A stretch of DNA of 64,000 nt from Methylobacterium frigidaeris (GCF_022179185.1 NZ_BPQJ01000025.1:1-64000), one strand, 5' to 3'. Positions 18,964 through 26,804 are shown, numbered from the stretch's first letter. Notes: generated from the sequence alone by a model not told the origin. Program-made: numbers and translations.

Positions 18964-19278
18964 TCAGCGCCGACCCACACCCCGCCCGAACAGGGCGCCG
19001 ACGATCTCCCGCGCGGCCTGCAATTCCTCGGGGTCGTCGATGATCGCCTGGACCCGGCGGTACTGAAGTTCGTCCTCAACGGCCCGCCGGAAGCCGGCGG
19101 CATCGGCCGCGATAACAGCCTCGTCGTCGCCGAAGGTGCGCACCTCGGCGGCATGGTGAGCGGCGGCCTCCCGGACGATGCGGTCACTCTCGACCGGCGC
19201 GAGGGGGAAGGCGGCATCCGCCACGGTGCGGACCGCGCCGCGCCGGGCGGCGCCGGGGAACAGGTGGATCTCTCGCAT
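18964..19278 (-). CDS. DUF6074-like small phage protein
   Basis: 104 residues beginning MREIHLFPGAARRGAVRTVA, a pattern (short strand, LFP, then RR..VR..A helix) seen in a family of small alphaproteobacterial phage proteins. The remainder is helical and acidic. It ends about 150 bases before the NlpC-like gene and starts 5 bases after the S49 gene stops. Function unknown. Confidence 0.58.
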   Translation of the reverse strand: MREIHLFPGAARRGAVRTVADAAFPLAPVESDRIVREAAAHHAAEVRTFGDDEAVIAADAAGFRRAVEDELQYRRVQAIIDDPEELQAAREIVGALFGRGVGRR

Positions 19279-19282
19279 GGCC

Positions 19283-20227
19283 TCACCTCATCCTGAGCCG
19301 CTGAGCGTGGCGGCGCCGGCGCATCTCCATGCTCGTCGCATCCATCCCGCCGGCCGGTGCGGGCGCCGCGACGGGACCACCGCCACCGCCGAAGCGGCGC
19401 AGGGTCTCCTGCATCGTGGCGACACGGTCGACCATGCCGAGCCGGGCCGCCTCTCGAGCGCCCATCGTGCGTCCCTTGCCGTACTCCGCCCGGACCCGGG
19501 CCGGGGTGACACCGCGCCCGCGGGCCACCGCGCGCACGAAGTCCCCATAGACCTCGTTGACCCGCTTCTGCATGTAGGCGCGGGCCTCCTCGCCCAGAGG
19601 CTCCAGCGGGTTGCCCTCGACCTTGAACTCGCCGGCCGAGACAAGGGTCTTCCGGATGCCGGCCTTCTCCATCATGGCGGACATGTCGCTGTGCGAGCCG
19701 TAGACGCCGATCGACCCGACCTCGCCGCCGGGGGTGGCAACGATCTCGCTGGCCGAGCTGATGATCCAGTACGCGGCGGAGGCGGCGAGGCTGTTGACCT
19801 GCGCCACGATGGGTTTCCGGCCCCGGGCAGCGAAGATCTCGTCGGCCAATTCTTGAGTGCCGAAGCATCCACCGCCCGGGCTGTCGACGTCGAAGACGAT
19901 CGCCTTCACGTTGGGGTCCGCCATGGCGCGGCGGAACGCGGCGCCGACCCGATCCGTGGATGTGCCGCCCGGGCCGCTGATGTCGGCCAGCATGTTCATG
20001 CGCTGCGAGATGATGCCAACGATCGGGATCACCGCGACCACGCCCGAGGACGCGGCCGGCTCGCCGGTGCGGCCCGGACCGATGCGGGCCTGGATCTCCT
20101 CCCGGGAGAACCGTGCACCGTCGGCGCGCAGCGCCAGGAAAGCTTGGATCTCCGCCAGCTTCTCCGGCATCAGCGCCCAGGGCTGCGAGGCCGCGGCGGC
20201 GAGGATGTGGTCGATTCCCGTGCTCAT
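19283..20227 (-). CDS. S49 family serine peptidase (phage capsid-assembly protease type)
   Basis: 314 residues of the ClpP-fold S49/SppA family. Core features: VVAVIPIVGII, AIVFDVDSPGG (111-119), VNSLAASAAYWI with nucleophile S150, and the lysine of the Ser-Lys dyad in GEFKVEG (K202). Phage members mature the capsid scaffold near the portal gene. There is no signal peptide, in keeping with that role. The start codon overlaps the stop of the upstream gene by ATGA. No portal or capsid gene remains next to it, which points to loss of the head module. Confidence 0.92.
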   Translation of the reverse strand: MSTGIDHILAAAASQPWALMPEKLAEIQAFLALRADGARFSREEIQARIGPGRTGEPAASSGVVAVIPIVGIISQRMNMLADISGPGGTSTDRVGAAFRRAMADPNVKAIVFDVDSPGGGCFGTQELADEIFAARGRKPIVAQVNSLAASAAYWIISSASEIVATPGGEVGSIGVYGSHSDMSAMMEKAGIRKTLVSAGEFKVEGNPLEPLGEEARAYMQKRVNEVYGDFVRAVARGRGVTPARVRAEYGKGRTMGAREAARLGMVDRVATMQETLRRFGGGGGPVAAPAPAGGMDATSMEMRRRRHAQRLRMR

Positions 20228-20915
20228 GCCTCGCCCACCTTCACCAGCGTGCGATTGTCGGGCAGCGCCTCGACCAGGGCGACCAGTCGCTCACGAACCT
20301 TGGACTGATCTGGCTCGGCCTTCATCGCCTCGGCCTCGTTGCGGGCCGCGAGGATCGCGATGCGTCGAGCGAGGGCACGTTCGAGAAGATCTCGTACACC
20401 GGCGCGTAGCCCCGGCCCTGTACGTAGCCGGCCAACCGGCGATCTTCCTGGATGGGCGTCGCCAGGTTCTCGCGAAACAGCTCCATCAGGTCGGACACGA
20501 ACTCTGCAATGATCGGCTCGGCGGCAGTCTCGATGCGCCGGACCTGGCGTTGCAGGCCGTAGGCGAAGTCATGCGCCCGGCGGGTGTGCTCGCCCTGCGC
20601 CGCTGCATAGGCGCGCATCGCGTCTTGGTAGCCCGGGGTCAGGCGCTCGAGGTGGCGCCGGGCCCGCTCCTCCGCGGCGGCCAGCGCCGGAAGCTCGGCG
20701 TCACGCTCCGCCTCGATGCGGGCGATCTCGGCACCGGCCTCGCTGCGCTGCTTGGCGCGGCGCTCGGCGGCGGCCTCGGGCGTCTCTTCGACCTCACGCG
20801 CACCGCCCAGACCGAGCAGGCGCGAGATGAGGCCGCGGGCGGCAGGATGGGGGCTGGCGGTGTCGCTGTGGTGCTGCATGTCGACATGCTGCCGGGCAGC
20901 CGTGCGCATCTCCAC
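20224..20915 (-). pseudogene. Helical phage protein with a frameshift
   Basis: The first 180 or so residues (ending near GRGYAPVYEI) are a long helical, charged protein with AEIARIEAERDAELPALAAA. Around 20390 the frame breaks into a basic nonsense tail. The -1 frame continues sensibly as LLERALARRIAILAARNEAE and ends GEA, with its stop overlapping the S49 start by ATGA. A single-base deletion near 20380-20395 explains this. The coiled character suggests a scaffold, tail or structural accessory protein; no family recognised. Confidence 0.62.
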
Positions 20916-20928
20916 CCGGGGTGTGCGC

Positions 20929-21387
20929 TCAGCAACGGCCGGAGCGTGAGCCGACGAGGATGCGCTGGATGTGGCTGGTGCTCGGCACCTCGTCGCAGGC
21001 TCGCAGGGCGTCGAACAGCATCTCGCGTGCGGTCCCGATGTACCGTGCCGGGGGCGAGGTCTCTACCCGGTCGAGGCGCCATGCCGACGCCGCGTAGGTG
21101 AGGAGCGCGGAGCGGATCGCGGCGGCCTGACGGGCTGGTGGCTCCCCAGCGTGGAAGGCGGCGGCGAGGGCTCTCAGCGCCGCGTCCCGGGCGTCCAGGG
21201 CCTCGGCACGCCACCAGGAACCGTGACCCGGGACACGGGCGACGCCGAAGGTGCCGTCCAGGGTCGCACCGGCAGGGGCGCCCTCGAGGTACGCCCGCAG
21301 CCGGCTCGCCAGCACCGCCCTGTCGGCCTCGCTCTCGCGGCCGGCAGCGATGCGGCGGAGCAGGGCGAGGTCAGCCCGCGGGTTCAT
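20929..21387 (-). CDS. Hypothetical phage protein (152 residues)
   Basis: Begins MNPRADLALLRRIAAG and is alanine-rich and helical (RAVLASRLRAYLEGA, DARDAALRALAAAFHAG, AIRSALLTYAASAWRLDRVE). No motif recognised. It overlaps the upstream gene by 17 bases, and the following gene starts 14 bases downstream, so it belongs to the phage operon. The tail (RILVGSRSGRC) is basic. Confidence 0.6.
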   Translation of the reverse strand: MNPRADLALLRRIAAGRESEADRAVLASRLRAYLEGAPAGATLDGTFGVARVPGHGSWWRAEALDARDAALRALAAAFHAGEPPARQAAAIRSALLTYAASAWRLDRVETSPPARYIGTAREMLFDALRACDEVPSTSHIQRILVGSRSGRC

Positions 21388-21652
21388 AGCTCGCGACCTC
21401 CGCCCGCATCGCCTCGTGGTAACTGGTCTCCGCGTCTCGCCGCCATGCAGCGGCTTCCTCCCGCGACATGCCGGCTGCCATCCGCCCCATGGCCGCGGCG
21501 CTGATGGCGCGGTGAGCCCGGGTTACGATCCGTGCGAGGCGCGCCTCCTTCGCCTCTACCGTGTCGAGCTTCAGCGCAGTTGCCTTGATCTCGGCAATGG
21601 CATGGCCGGCGATGTCACGGCCGAAGTGGTAGGCGTCACCCGCGGTATCCAT
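21371..21652 (-). CDS. Hypothetical phage protein (93 residues)
   Basis: Begins MDTAGDAYHFGRDIAGHAI; one long helical protein (EIKATALKLDTVEAKEARLARIV) with a second helix rich in alanine and methionine. Its start overlaps the stop of the preceding gene by ATGA, and it overlaps the following gene by 17 bases. Unknown function; the layout is that of phage structural-module fillers. Confidence 0.55.
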   Translation of the reverse strand: MDTAGDAYHFGRDIAGHAIAEIKATALKLDTVEAKEARLARIVTRAHRAISAAAMGRMAAGMSREEAAAWRRDAETSYHEAMRAEVASYEPAG

Positions 21653-22077
21653 CAGCGCCGCGCCGCCTTCGCGCGCTCGACCTCCGCGGCACTGGCCGGG
21701 TCGCGCCGCGGCAACTCTCGGCCTCCGGGCTCCAGCGAGTGCTGCAGGACGGTCCCGTAGTGCCGCGGGTCGATCCAGTGCAGGCTGCCGAGGCCTGCGG
21801 CCATGGCGCGGACCTCGACGATGTTGACCGCCGGCCGTAGCTCTCGGCTCTCCGCCGCCAGCTGCCACAGCGCCTCGATGCGGGCCTTCGCGAACAGGCG
21901 CGCCTCCGGCGGGTGCGTCGGGTCACCCAGGTACCGGGCGAGCGCAGCCGGGTCGGACAAGCCGAAGACGCGATCGATCGCAGGCTTCACCATCGCCTCG
22001 ATTCGGTCGCGCGGCTGGAAGGCGTGGATGCCGACGCCGCGGTACGTCTCCACGATCGGGATGCGGTCGTCCGTCAA
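21652..22077 (-). CDS. Hypothetical phage protein (141 residues)
   Basis: Begins MTDDRIPIVETYRGVGIHAF and continues QPRDRIEAMVKPAIDRVF, EARLFAKARIEALWQLA, then a shorter region ending PRRDPASAAEVERAKAARR. The first 20 residues form a small strand pair often seen in phage proteins that read a host or packaging partner. No known family. Coupled by ATGA overlaps at both ends. Confidence 0.65.
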   Translation of the reverse strand: MTDDRIPIVETYRGVGIHAFQPRDRIEAMVKPAIDRVFGLSDPAALARYLGDPTHPPEARLFAKARIEALWQLAAESRELRPAVNIVEVRAMAAGLGSLHWIDPRHYGTVLQHSLEPGGRELPRRDPASAAEVERAKAARR

Positions 22078-22415
22078 TTCGGCCTCCCGTGCGCCATCAG
22101 CGCCAGGGCACGGCGGGTGAGCTCGTCGCCCGGGCCGTCCTCGGCCTCGTCGTCGACCAGCGTGGGCGACGGGAGGGCTGGCGCTCCGGCGCCGGTGGCG
22201 ATCAGCAGCTTGAGGGCCTGGACCCGGGCCGTGGCGGGTGCCTTCTCGTCGATCGCGATGCCCGCCAGGATGCGGCGGGGCTCGACGAGGGTCGGGTCAA
22301 CGCCGAGGGCGAGGACGCGACGGCGCTCGACTTCCTCCCGGCTCGGCCGGCCGCCGCGCGACCTGTCAGGCGGAGATGTGTCGGGTTTCGGCAGGGTTTT
22401 CTTCGGTGCCTTCAT
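22074..22415 (-). CDS. Hypothetical phage protein, possible small-terminase-like
   Basis: 113 residues starting at 22415 (AGGA 4-6 bases upstream). A basic, proline-rich head (KAPKKTLPKPD) leads to GRPSREEVERRRVLALG and PRRILAGIAIDEKAPATARVQALKLLIA. This helix pattern, in which a residue block is followed by APATARV.ALK, occurs in small DNA-packaging or terminase-like proteins, so that is one guess. The acidic C-terminus (DDEAEDGPGDEL) fits a partner-binding tail. No large terminase is seen nearby. Confidence 0.6.
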   Translation of the reverse strand: MKAPKKTLPKPDTSPPDRSRGGRPSREEVERRRVLALGVDPTLVEPRRILAGIAIDEKAPATARVQALKLLIATGAGAPALPSPTLVDDEAEDGPGDELTRRALALMAHGRPN

Positions 22416-22606
22416 CGTCCTGTTCCTGTCCAATCCTCCTCGGTGCACGGCGCTGCGACCGCGATCACCAGACCTCGTCTCGGAAATTTTCAACGGCGCG
22501 CGCGGGTGTGGTGCGAATGGAAGCACAACCGCTCTTCAGCCGACAGCTCTGCAGACTTTCGACCCCCCCCGGGGGGCCTGATCACGCATCGGGCACTCGC
22601 ATCGGC

Positions 22607-23230
22607 TCATCGCTCCTCCTCCGGCTCAGGCGTAGCCGCCAGTTCCTCGTTGAGCCGGTAGATCACCTCCTGCATCCGCAGCACCTCGTCGGAGGCTCGC
22701 TCGGCGTGATGGGCCTGCAGGCGGTACCGGTTGCTCGCCTCTCGGCACGCGGCCACCACCTCGGCGATCTCGGGCATGAACGTGGCCTCCCTGCGCACCC
22801 GCTGGCAGCCGGCGACCACGGCCGCGGGCGGGAAGCCCATGTCGGTCAGGTCGTAGGTCAGTGCCTCGATGTAGGCCTGAGGGTTCGGCGGCAGGCGGGT
22901 GCGGGCGTCGAGCATCAGCGCGATCGCGGTCTGCACCACGGCCCGGTCAGGCGGGGCCTGTATGGCCCCCGAGAGGGCTTCCGCGGCCATGGCGAGTTCG
23001 TGGGGCGCAGGGAAGCGAGCGACCGCGTCCCGGAGCACCTTCAGCGCGTACCGCTTGGCCTCGTAGACCTGGCGGGGCGAATCGCTGGGCCGGGTCGCCG
23101 GGATGGCCGGGAAGCGGATGTGCTCGGCCCGGTCGCCAACCCGAGCCGACCAGCCCTCGGCCTCGAGGTAGGGCGCCAGGCTCGGCAGCTTGCCGCGGGG
23201 CCGGGTGCGGGCGGGCAGGTTGTCACTCAT
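22607..23230 (-). CDS. Hypothetical phage protein (207 residues)
   Basis: Begins MSDNLPARTRPRGKLPS and is mainly helical: PRQVYEAKRYALKVLRDAV, HELAMAAEALSGAI, NPQAYIEALTYDLTDMGFPPAAVVAGCQRVRRE. The last pattern, a helix pair following a P.AV..GCQ turn, is common in phage replication-region proteins that load a helicase or bind a replication partner. It lies directly downstream of the replication-like gene and overlaps its end by 8 bases, supporting a replication role. A 190-base gap with a C8/G6 run at about 22564 follows. Confidence 0.68.
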   Translation of the reverse strand: MSDNLPARTRPRGKLPSLAPYLEAEGWSARVGDRAEHIRFPAIPATRPSDSPRQVYEAKRYALKVLRDAVARFPAPHELAMAAEALSGAIQAPPDRAVVQTAIALMLDARTRLPPNPQAYIEALTYDLTDMGFPPAAVVAGCQRVRREATFMPEIAEVVAACREASNRYRLQAHHAERASDEVLRMQEVIYRLNEELAATPEPEEER

Positions 23231-24054
23231 CGTCGGCGATCCTCTCGGCGACGTAGGCGAGCGCGCTGAACCCGCCGCTGCGGCCGGCGCCGTTCAGGCC
23301 GCCGGGGCGGACAGGCGCGGGCTCGTCGGCCCAGCAGCCGCCGTTGAGCCAGGTGGTCGGCATCTTCGTGAACTGCGGGTCTTGGCCGCCCCGGGCCTCG
23401 GCGTAGCGCTCGGCGCCGGCCTGGAGCTCGTCGGCCGTGGCGGTGCCCTTCCCGACGATTCGATCATAGGCCTTCCGGGCGGCGATCTTCCCCTCCCGCC
23501 GCGGGTAGGTCGACCACCACCGATCGAAGGCGGAGTTGGACGAGAGAGATTCACGTGTTCCTTTCACGTGTTCTCTTTTCATGTGTTTGGGTGCACCGCC
23601 GTGCACTCCGGGGGGTGCACCGTCATGCACTCCGGGGGTGCACGCTGGTGCACCGGGGGGAGTGCACGGCGGTGCACCGGGGGGAGTGCACGGCGGTGCA
23701 CCCGGGGGGAGTGCATCATCGTGCACCGGGGGGTGCTCCCGAACCCGTTCGAAGTTGAGCCGGAAGCCGTTCGTCACGAACCCCTTCGCGGCCGCCGAGT
23801 CGCCACCCTTCACGCGAGCGACGGCCAGCCATCCGGCGGCCTCGAGTTCCTGGACGGCGTAGATCACCGCGCGCCGCTTGAGGCCGATACCGTCGGCGAT
23901 CGTGGAATATGCGGGGCTGCACTGCCCCGTCCGTCTGGCCGTTGTAGTGGCCCAGCAGGCGCGCCCCGACGAGCCGTGCAGTCGCGGACAGGCGGCTGTC
24001 CGACACCATCGCCTGCAGCAGCTGCCATCTCTGGAGGAGCGAGGCGCGCGCCAC
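23223..24054 (-). pseudogene. Phage replication protein (HTH plus DnaT/O-like), frameshifted
   Basis: The N-terminal frame from 24054 (MARASLLQRWQLLQAMVSD) reaches LLGHYNGQTDG, then breaks at the G4 run on the minus strand (plus 23925-23928). With one G fewer it continues QCSPAYSTIADGIGLKRRAV and YAVQELEAAGWLAV, a helix-turn-helix domain of the type HYN..TG.C.PS..TIA found in phage replication initiators. A repeat-encoded proline/glycine linker follows, then a C-terminal domain (FDRWWSTYPRREGKIAARKA) typical of helicase-loading proteins. It is broken by this single-base insertion unless a shift or a sequencing error is involved. Confidence 0.75.
23549..23726. repeat. Iteron-like GTGCAC array with AT-rich flank inside the replication gene
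   Basis: Twelve GTGCAC (two of them with one change) stand at 23591, 23601, 23615, 23625, 23638, 23648, 23662, 23672, 23686, 23696, 23711 and 23721. They form six pairs 10 bases apart, repeating about every 24 bases. To the left (23549-23590) are three T-rich copies of a CACGTGTTC/CATGTGTTT unit spaced about 15 bases. The layout (iterons beside an AT-rich stretch, between the DNA-binding and partner domains of the replication gene) matches the lambda-type origin. Confidence 0.7.
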
Positions 24055-24057
24055 TGC

Positions 24058-24276
24058 TCACCTCCCTGCCGGCACGATGACGTCGAGCAGGTGCAGCTCG
24101 AACGCGATGCGCATCGCCCGGTGCGCCTCCTCGACAGTGCAGCCCGGCCAGGTGCTCAGCGCCCAGGCGATCGTCTCCTCGGGGCCGGAGGTCTTGGGGC
24201 CGTGCTCGAGGACGACCTGCGCGATGATCGGGGCGAGGTCGGCCCTCGCCTGCACCGGGCGGGATCGGGCCCTCAT
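24058..24276 (-). CDS. Small hypothetical phage protein
   Basis: 72 residues beginning MRARSRPVQARADLAPIIAQ, then EETIAWALSTWPGCTVEEAHRAMRIAFELHLL. Compact helical protein; the start overlaps the stop of the upstream gene by ATGA. It directly precedes the replication-like gene, so it may be a regulator or replication accessory factor. No family recognised. Confidence 0.55.
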   Translation of the reverse strand: MRARSRPVQARADLAPIIAQVVLEHGPKTSGPEETIAWALSTWPGCTVEEAHRAMRIAFELHLLDVIVPAGR

Positions 24277-24644
24277 TGCACGCTCCCGACATCGGCCGAG
24301 GCCATCGCGTTCGCAATCGCGTGCATACGGCCCAAGAACGCTTGGCCGGCCGCGGTGCGAACCACCCGCTCCAGATGATCTGAGTAGATTCCAGATGCAA
24401 CGCAGAGTTCTTGCGTAGCATCACCGAGGCGGTCGGCCAGGGCTTTAAGTCTCTCCTCGATCAGGCTTTCCGCCTGCTCCGGGTTGGCCGCGTAGCAGGG
24501 TAGACAGAGGTTCGCGCAGAAATCAGCGTCAGCTATTGCCAACTCCCGACTGAACTCAAGAAGGATCTCGACCGGCTGACAGGCAGCATCCTGGAGCTTC
24601 GCCAAAATGCGGTCCTGGAGTTCGAGAAGGCGTTGCTCGTTCAT
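24273..24644 (-). CDS. Hypothetical phage protein (123 residues)
   Basis: The start at 24644 is set by GGAGG 8 bases upstream and by the ATGA overlap with the previous gene. Helical protein beginning MNEQRLLELQDRILAKLQDA with cysteines in a CANLCLPCY stretch (three cysteines that could hold a metal), then SLIEERLKALADRLGDA. Unknown function. Confidence 0.55.
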   Translation of the reverse strand: MNEQRLLELQDRILAKLQDAACQPVEILLEFSRELAIADADFCANLCLPCYAANPEQAESLIEERLKALADRLGDATQELCVASGIYSDHLERVVRTAAGQAFLGRMHAIANAMASADVGSVQ

Positions 24645-24925
24645 CGCGAGGCCTCCGAGGTCGAGCGCACCACCGCGCCGAGGCGCGTCACTGCCCACTC
24701 GTCGAGGAGGTCGACGGGGTAGAGCGGGACGCGCCCGGCCTTCTGGAAGGGCGGCCCGCCGCCGACGCAGGCGAGCTTCGCGAGCGTCGCCGGCGCCGGC
24801 TCAATCCCATGCTCATCGAGCAGGTACTGGCTAGCCTCCCAACGGCGAAGGCGAGGCTTGCTGGGGCCAGGACGCGGGCAAAGCTCCGCCGTTCCCCCCG
24901 AAGGGGATTTCTGAACTTGTGTCAT
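24641..24925 (-). CDS. Helix-turn-helix (excisionase/AlpA-like) protein
   Basis: 94 residues. After a flexible head the core reads RRWEASQYLLDEHGI, PAPATLAKLACVGGGPPFQKAG and RVPLYPVDLLDEWA, the winged-helix pattern of AlpA/Xis-like proteins (helix-turn-helix, wing, then YP..DLD.W). Such proteins control excision or early phage transcription. It lies between the MerR-like regulator and the replication genes, as expected for a directionality or early control factor. Confidence 0.62.
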   Translation of the reverse strand: MTQVQKSPSGGTAELCPRPGPSKPRLRRWEASQYLLDEHGIEPAPATLAKLACVGGGPPFQKAGRVPLYPVDLLDEWAVTRLGAVVRSTSEASR

Positions 24926-24968
24926 TGTTCAGTCCCTATGAAGAGGAGCCGTGATCCGGCTCAGTGCT

Positions 24969-25610
24969 TTACGGACTTACGTCTTGTTCTGCGCGCGCCA
25001 CATCAAGCGCTTCGAGTTGGGCGAGCGTGCCGTTCACAATCTCGCCGATGGGGAAGACCACCGCAGGCTCGGCATGGATGCCGTGCCGTGCATATAGCTC
25101 CCTATCTTCGGTGCTCAGTGGCTGGCGAAGCGCGTCGGAAGAATACCGAGCTGCCCCAGTCAACATCTCCGCCATTCTCGATTTTGTAAGCCGCCAGTAG
25201 ACGGCAGCCGAGATCGGCTCCGAGAAAGGATCGCACTTGCGGCCGCCCAGCCTCTGTAGGGGGTTCCTTGCCGAAACCTCGATGACAGAGTTCCGCACCG
25301 CCTCATGACCGGTAAGGAACAGATACTCGTCCCATCCGAAACCTTCCTGCTCAACGAGAACAGCAGCCGCAGCTTCTGCGATCTCCTTTGAAACAGACAG
25401 GTCTATCGACAGATCGGACAGCCGCCGCATAATGGCCAGCTTTACGACATCATTTTCTGAATAGAGCCTCTTCCGACCCGTCCCGGGGTTCTGCTCCGCG
25501 AGTTCTATCGCTCGACGGTTGATCCACGTCTGGAGCACCGTTGGCTTGAGGCCGGTGATGCGCAGGACGTCCGGTTGCGTGTAACGGGGGGCGAGCGGAT
25601 CTACGTTCAT
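24969..25610 (-). CDS. MerR-family-like regulator of the element
   Basis: 213 residues with an N-terminal MerR-type DNA-binding domain: YTQPDVLRITGLKPTVLQTW, GRKRLYSENDVVKLAIMRRL (the R.Y...D...L pattern). The C-terminal part lacks the metal-binding cysteines of classical MerR and is unlike known effectors. In phage elements, such proteins control early operons. The upstream gap (25611-25716) would hold its promoter. Confidence 0.72.
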   Translation of the reverse strand: MNVDPLAPRYTQPDVLRITGLKPTVLQTWINRRAIELAEQNPGTGRKRLYSENDVVKLAIMRRLSDLSIDLSVSKEIAEAAAAVLVEQEGFGWDEYLFLTGHEAVRNSVIEVSARNPLQRLGGRKCDPFSEPISAAVYWRLTKSRMAEMLTGAARYSSDALRQPLSTEDRELYARHGIHAEPAVVFPIGEIVNGTLAQLEALDVARAEQDVSP

Positions 25611-25716
25611 GACACATGAAATAGCAGCGCCATCTCACGTCGACAAGATGGCACTGCCATTTTCCACATGCGAAGATCCCTTTCGGCGTCGGGCGGAGGG
25701 ATTGCTATCGGCGCGC

Positions 25717-25920
25717 TCACCTCTCGCCCGGCAGCCTGTCGTCGCACGCGATTGGGGTCGCGCCGTCCGCGGACGCGGGCCCTCCCCTATCGGCGTCGAG
25801 CAGCACCAGGATCTGATCCACAACGTCGAGGGCGAGCCCGGCCAAGCGTTCGAACTGCTCGCGCGGGATCCGCTCGGCGGGGACGGGGCGGCCGGCAGGG
25901 AAGCGGATGATGTTGCTCAT
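25717..25920 (-). CDS. Small hypothetical protein next to the integrase remnant
   Basis: 67 residues beginning MSNIIRFPAGRPVPAE, then FERLAGLALDVVDQILVLLDADRG. Its start overlaps, as ATGA, the stop of a gene fragment that is fused to the integrase remnant. Probably a small early-region protein; no family recognised. Confidence 0.5.
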   Translation of the reverse strand: MSNIIRFPAGRPVPAERIPREQFERLAGLALDVVDQILVLLDADRGGPASADGATPIACDDRLPGER

Positions 25921-26511
25921 GCGCAGGCTTCCTTGCCGGCGAGGTCCCAGATCAGCGATCGGATCAGCAAGTCGCCGGTGTCGAGTTTGTCCTTGCGATG
26001 GGCGTTGCACGGCCATTCGTTCTTGAGGACGCGCGCCTTGCCCACCAAGCCCTCGCGCGTCGTGGCCGGCGACCAGGCGCTTGCCGAGGAGCGGCTTGAT
26101 GTGGCGCTCGATCCGGCCGCGATCGACGTAGAGGGTCGAGTCCTTCTTGGCTTGGCCGCCCTTGCCCATGATGAGCCCGGCTTCGGCCGCGGTCACGTAG
26201 GCGGTGCAGAGGTCGGCGACGGTCATCGCCGCCCGGCGGGTGACGCGCTCCTCGGCCGGGTCCTCACCTCGCGCGACCTGGCCGAGCAGCGCCTTCGCCT
26301 CCCGGCGCGCCTCGTCGGCGGTGAGAGCGCCGTGGAGGCCGATCGTGACGCGCCGGCTACGCCCGCCCGCCCGGTACTGGATCAGGTAGCTGCGCCGGCC
26401 GGAGGCGAAGATCCGGACGCCGAAGCCCGGCAGCTCGTCGCACCAGAGGAAGTAGTCCCGACCGTTCGGCTCGGCCGCCTCGACGGCTCGTTTCGTGATC
26501 TTCGCCACCAC
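25917..26511 (-). pseudogene. Truncated tyrosine integrase fused to a foreign tail
   Basis: From a GTG at 26511 the frame gives the N-terminal arm domain of P4-type integrases (AKITKRAVEAAEPNGRDYFL, LPGFGVRIFASGRRSYLIQY) and part of the core-binding domain (TVADLCTAYVTAAEAGL). After KPLLGKRLVAG (about 26075) the sense is lost. The catalytic domain with its Arg/His/Tyr residues is missing. In a different frame, the DNA downstream encodes REGLVGKARVLKNEWPCNAH and more, ending at 25917, the tail of another gene. A deletion probably joined the two, leaving the element without its own integrase. Confidence 0.78.
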
Positions 26512-26525
26512 CAACCCTCGCGCCT

Positions 26526-26544
26526 GCGGAAGCACCGCGGAAGC
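26526..26544 (+). promoter_or_regulatory. Putative integrase arm-type sites, right end
   Basis: GCGGAAGC at 26526-26533 and 26537-26544, 11 bases apart in the same orientation as the pair at the left end. They lie just upstream of the truncated integrase start and 130 bases inside attR, so they would bind both the recombining enzyme and its own promoter region. Confidence 0.65.
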
Positions 26545-26673
26545 ACGGGCTGGAAAAATGGCCCCCTCCGCGGGAATGAAGGGAAAAGCGGATCGGAGCG
26601 TTTTCGCAAGGCGGTCGAGGGATTTAGCGATGACGAGAAAAGAAGCGCCAACACGCGAAAGGACCGATCCACA

Positions 26674-26724
26674 GCCCTCCGAAGGCAAAGGTCACACGTT
26701 CGAATCGTGTCGGGTGCGCCAACA
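26674..26724 (+). repeat. attR: duplicated 3' half of tRNA-Arg
   Basis: Identical over 51 bases to 14526-14576 in the intact tRNA gene. This copy has no 5' half, so it is not a tRNA gene. It marks the right border of the integrated element. Confidence 0.95.
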
Positions 26725-26804
26725 TTCTGCCGGGCTACAGGTAAGGTTCGAACCCGGGCGCATTGCAGGCGCCTGATCTTCCTCCGTTCCCGCGGACACA
26801 GGGG

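Larger units (their letters stand above)
14577..26673. mobile_element. Prophage-like element integrated at tRNA-Arg
   Basis: About 12.1 kb bounded by the 51-bp repeats. Contents from left: a small unknown gene, SIR2-like gene, BrnT/BrnA, small membrane protein, then a continuous minus-strand phage block (NlpC-like protein, S49 protease, structural or packaging unknowns, replication-like gene, regulators) and a truncated integrase beside attR. No large terminase, portal, major capsid or tail genes are recognisable, so this is either a satellite or the remains of a larger phage. Frameshifts and the broken integrase indicate decay. Confidence 0.88.

Noticed and set aside
23591..23726. CRISPR-like array
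   Set aside because: The repeats are inside a coding frame with no unique spacers, and their 10/14 bp spacing fits iterons or a peptide repeat.
26674..26724. Second tRNA-Arg gene
   Set aside because: Only the 3' half is present; the D arm and 5' acceptor strand are absent, so it is the attachment-site copy.
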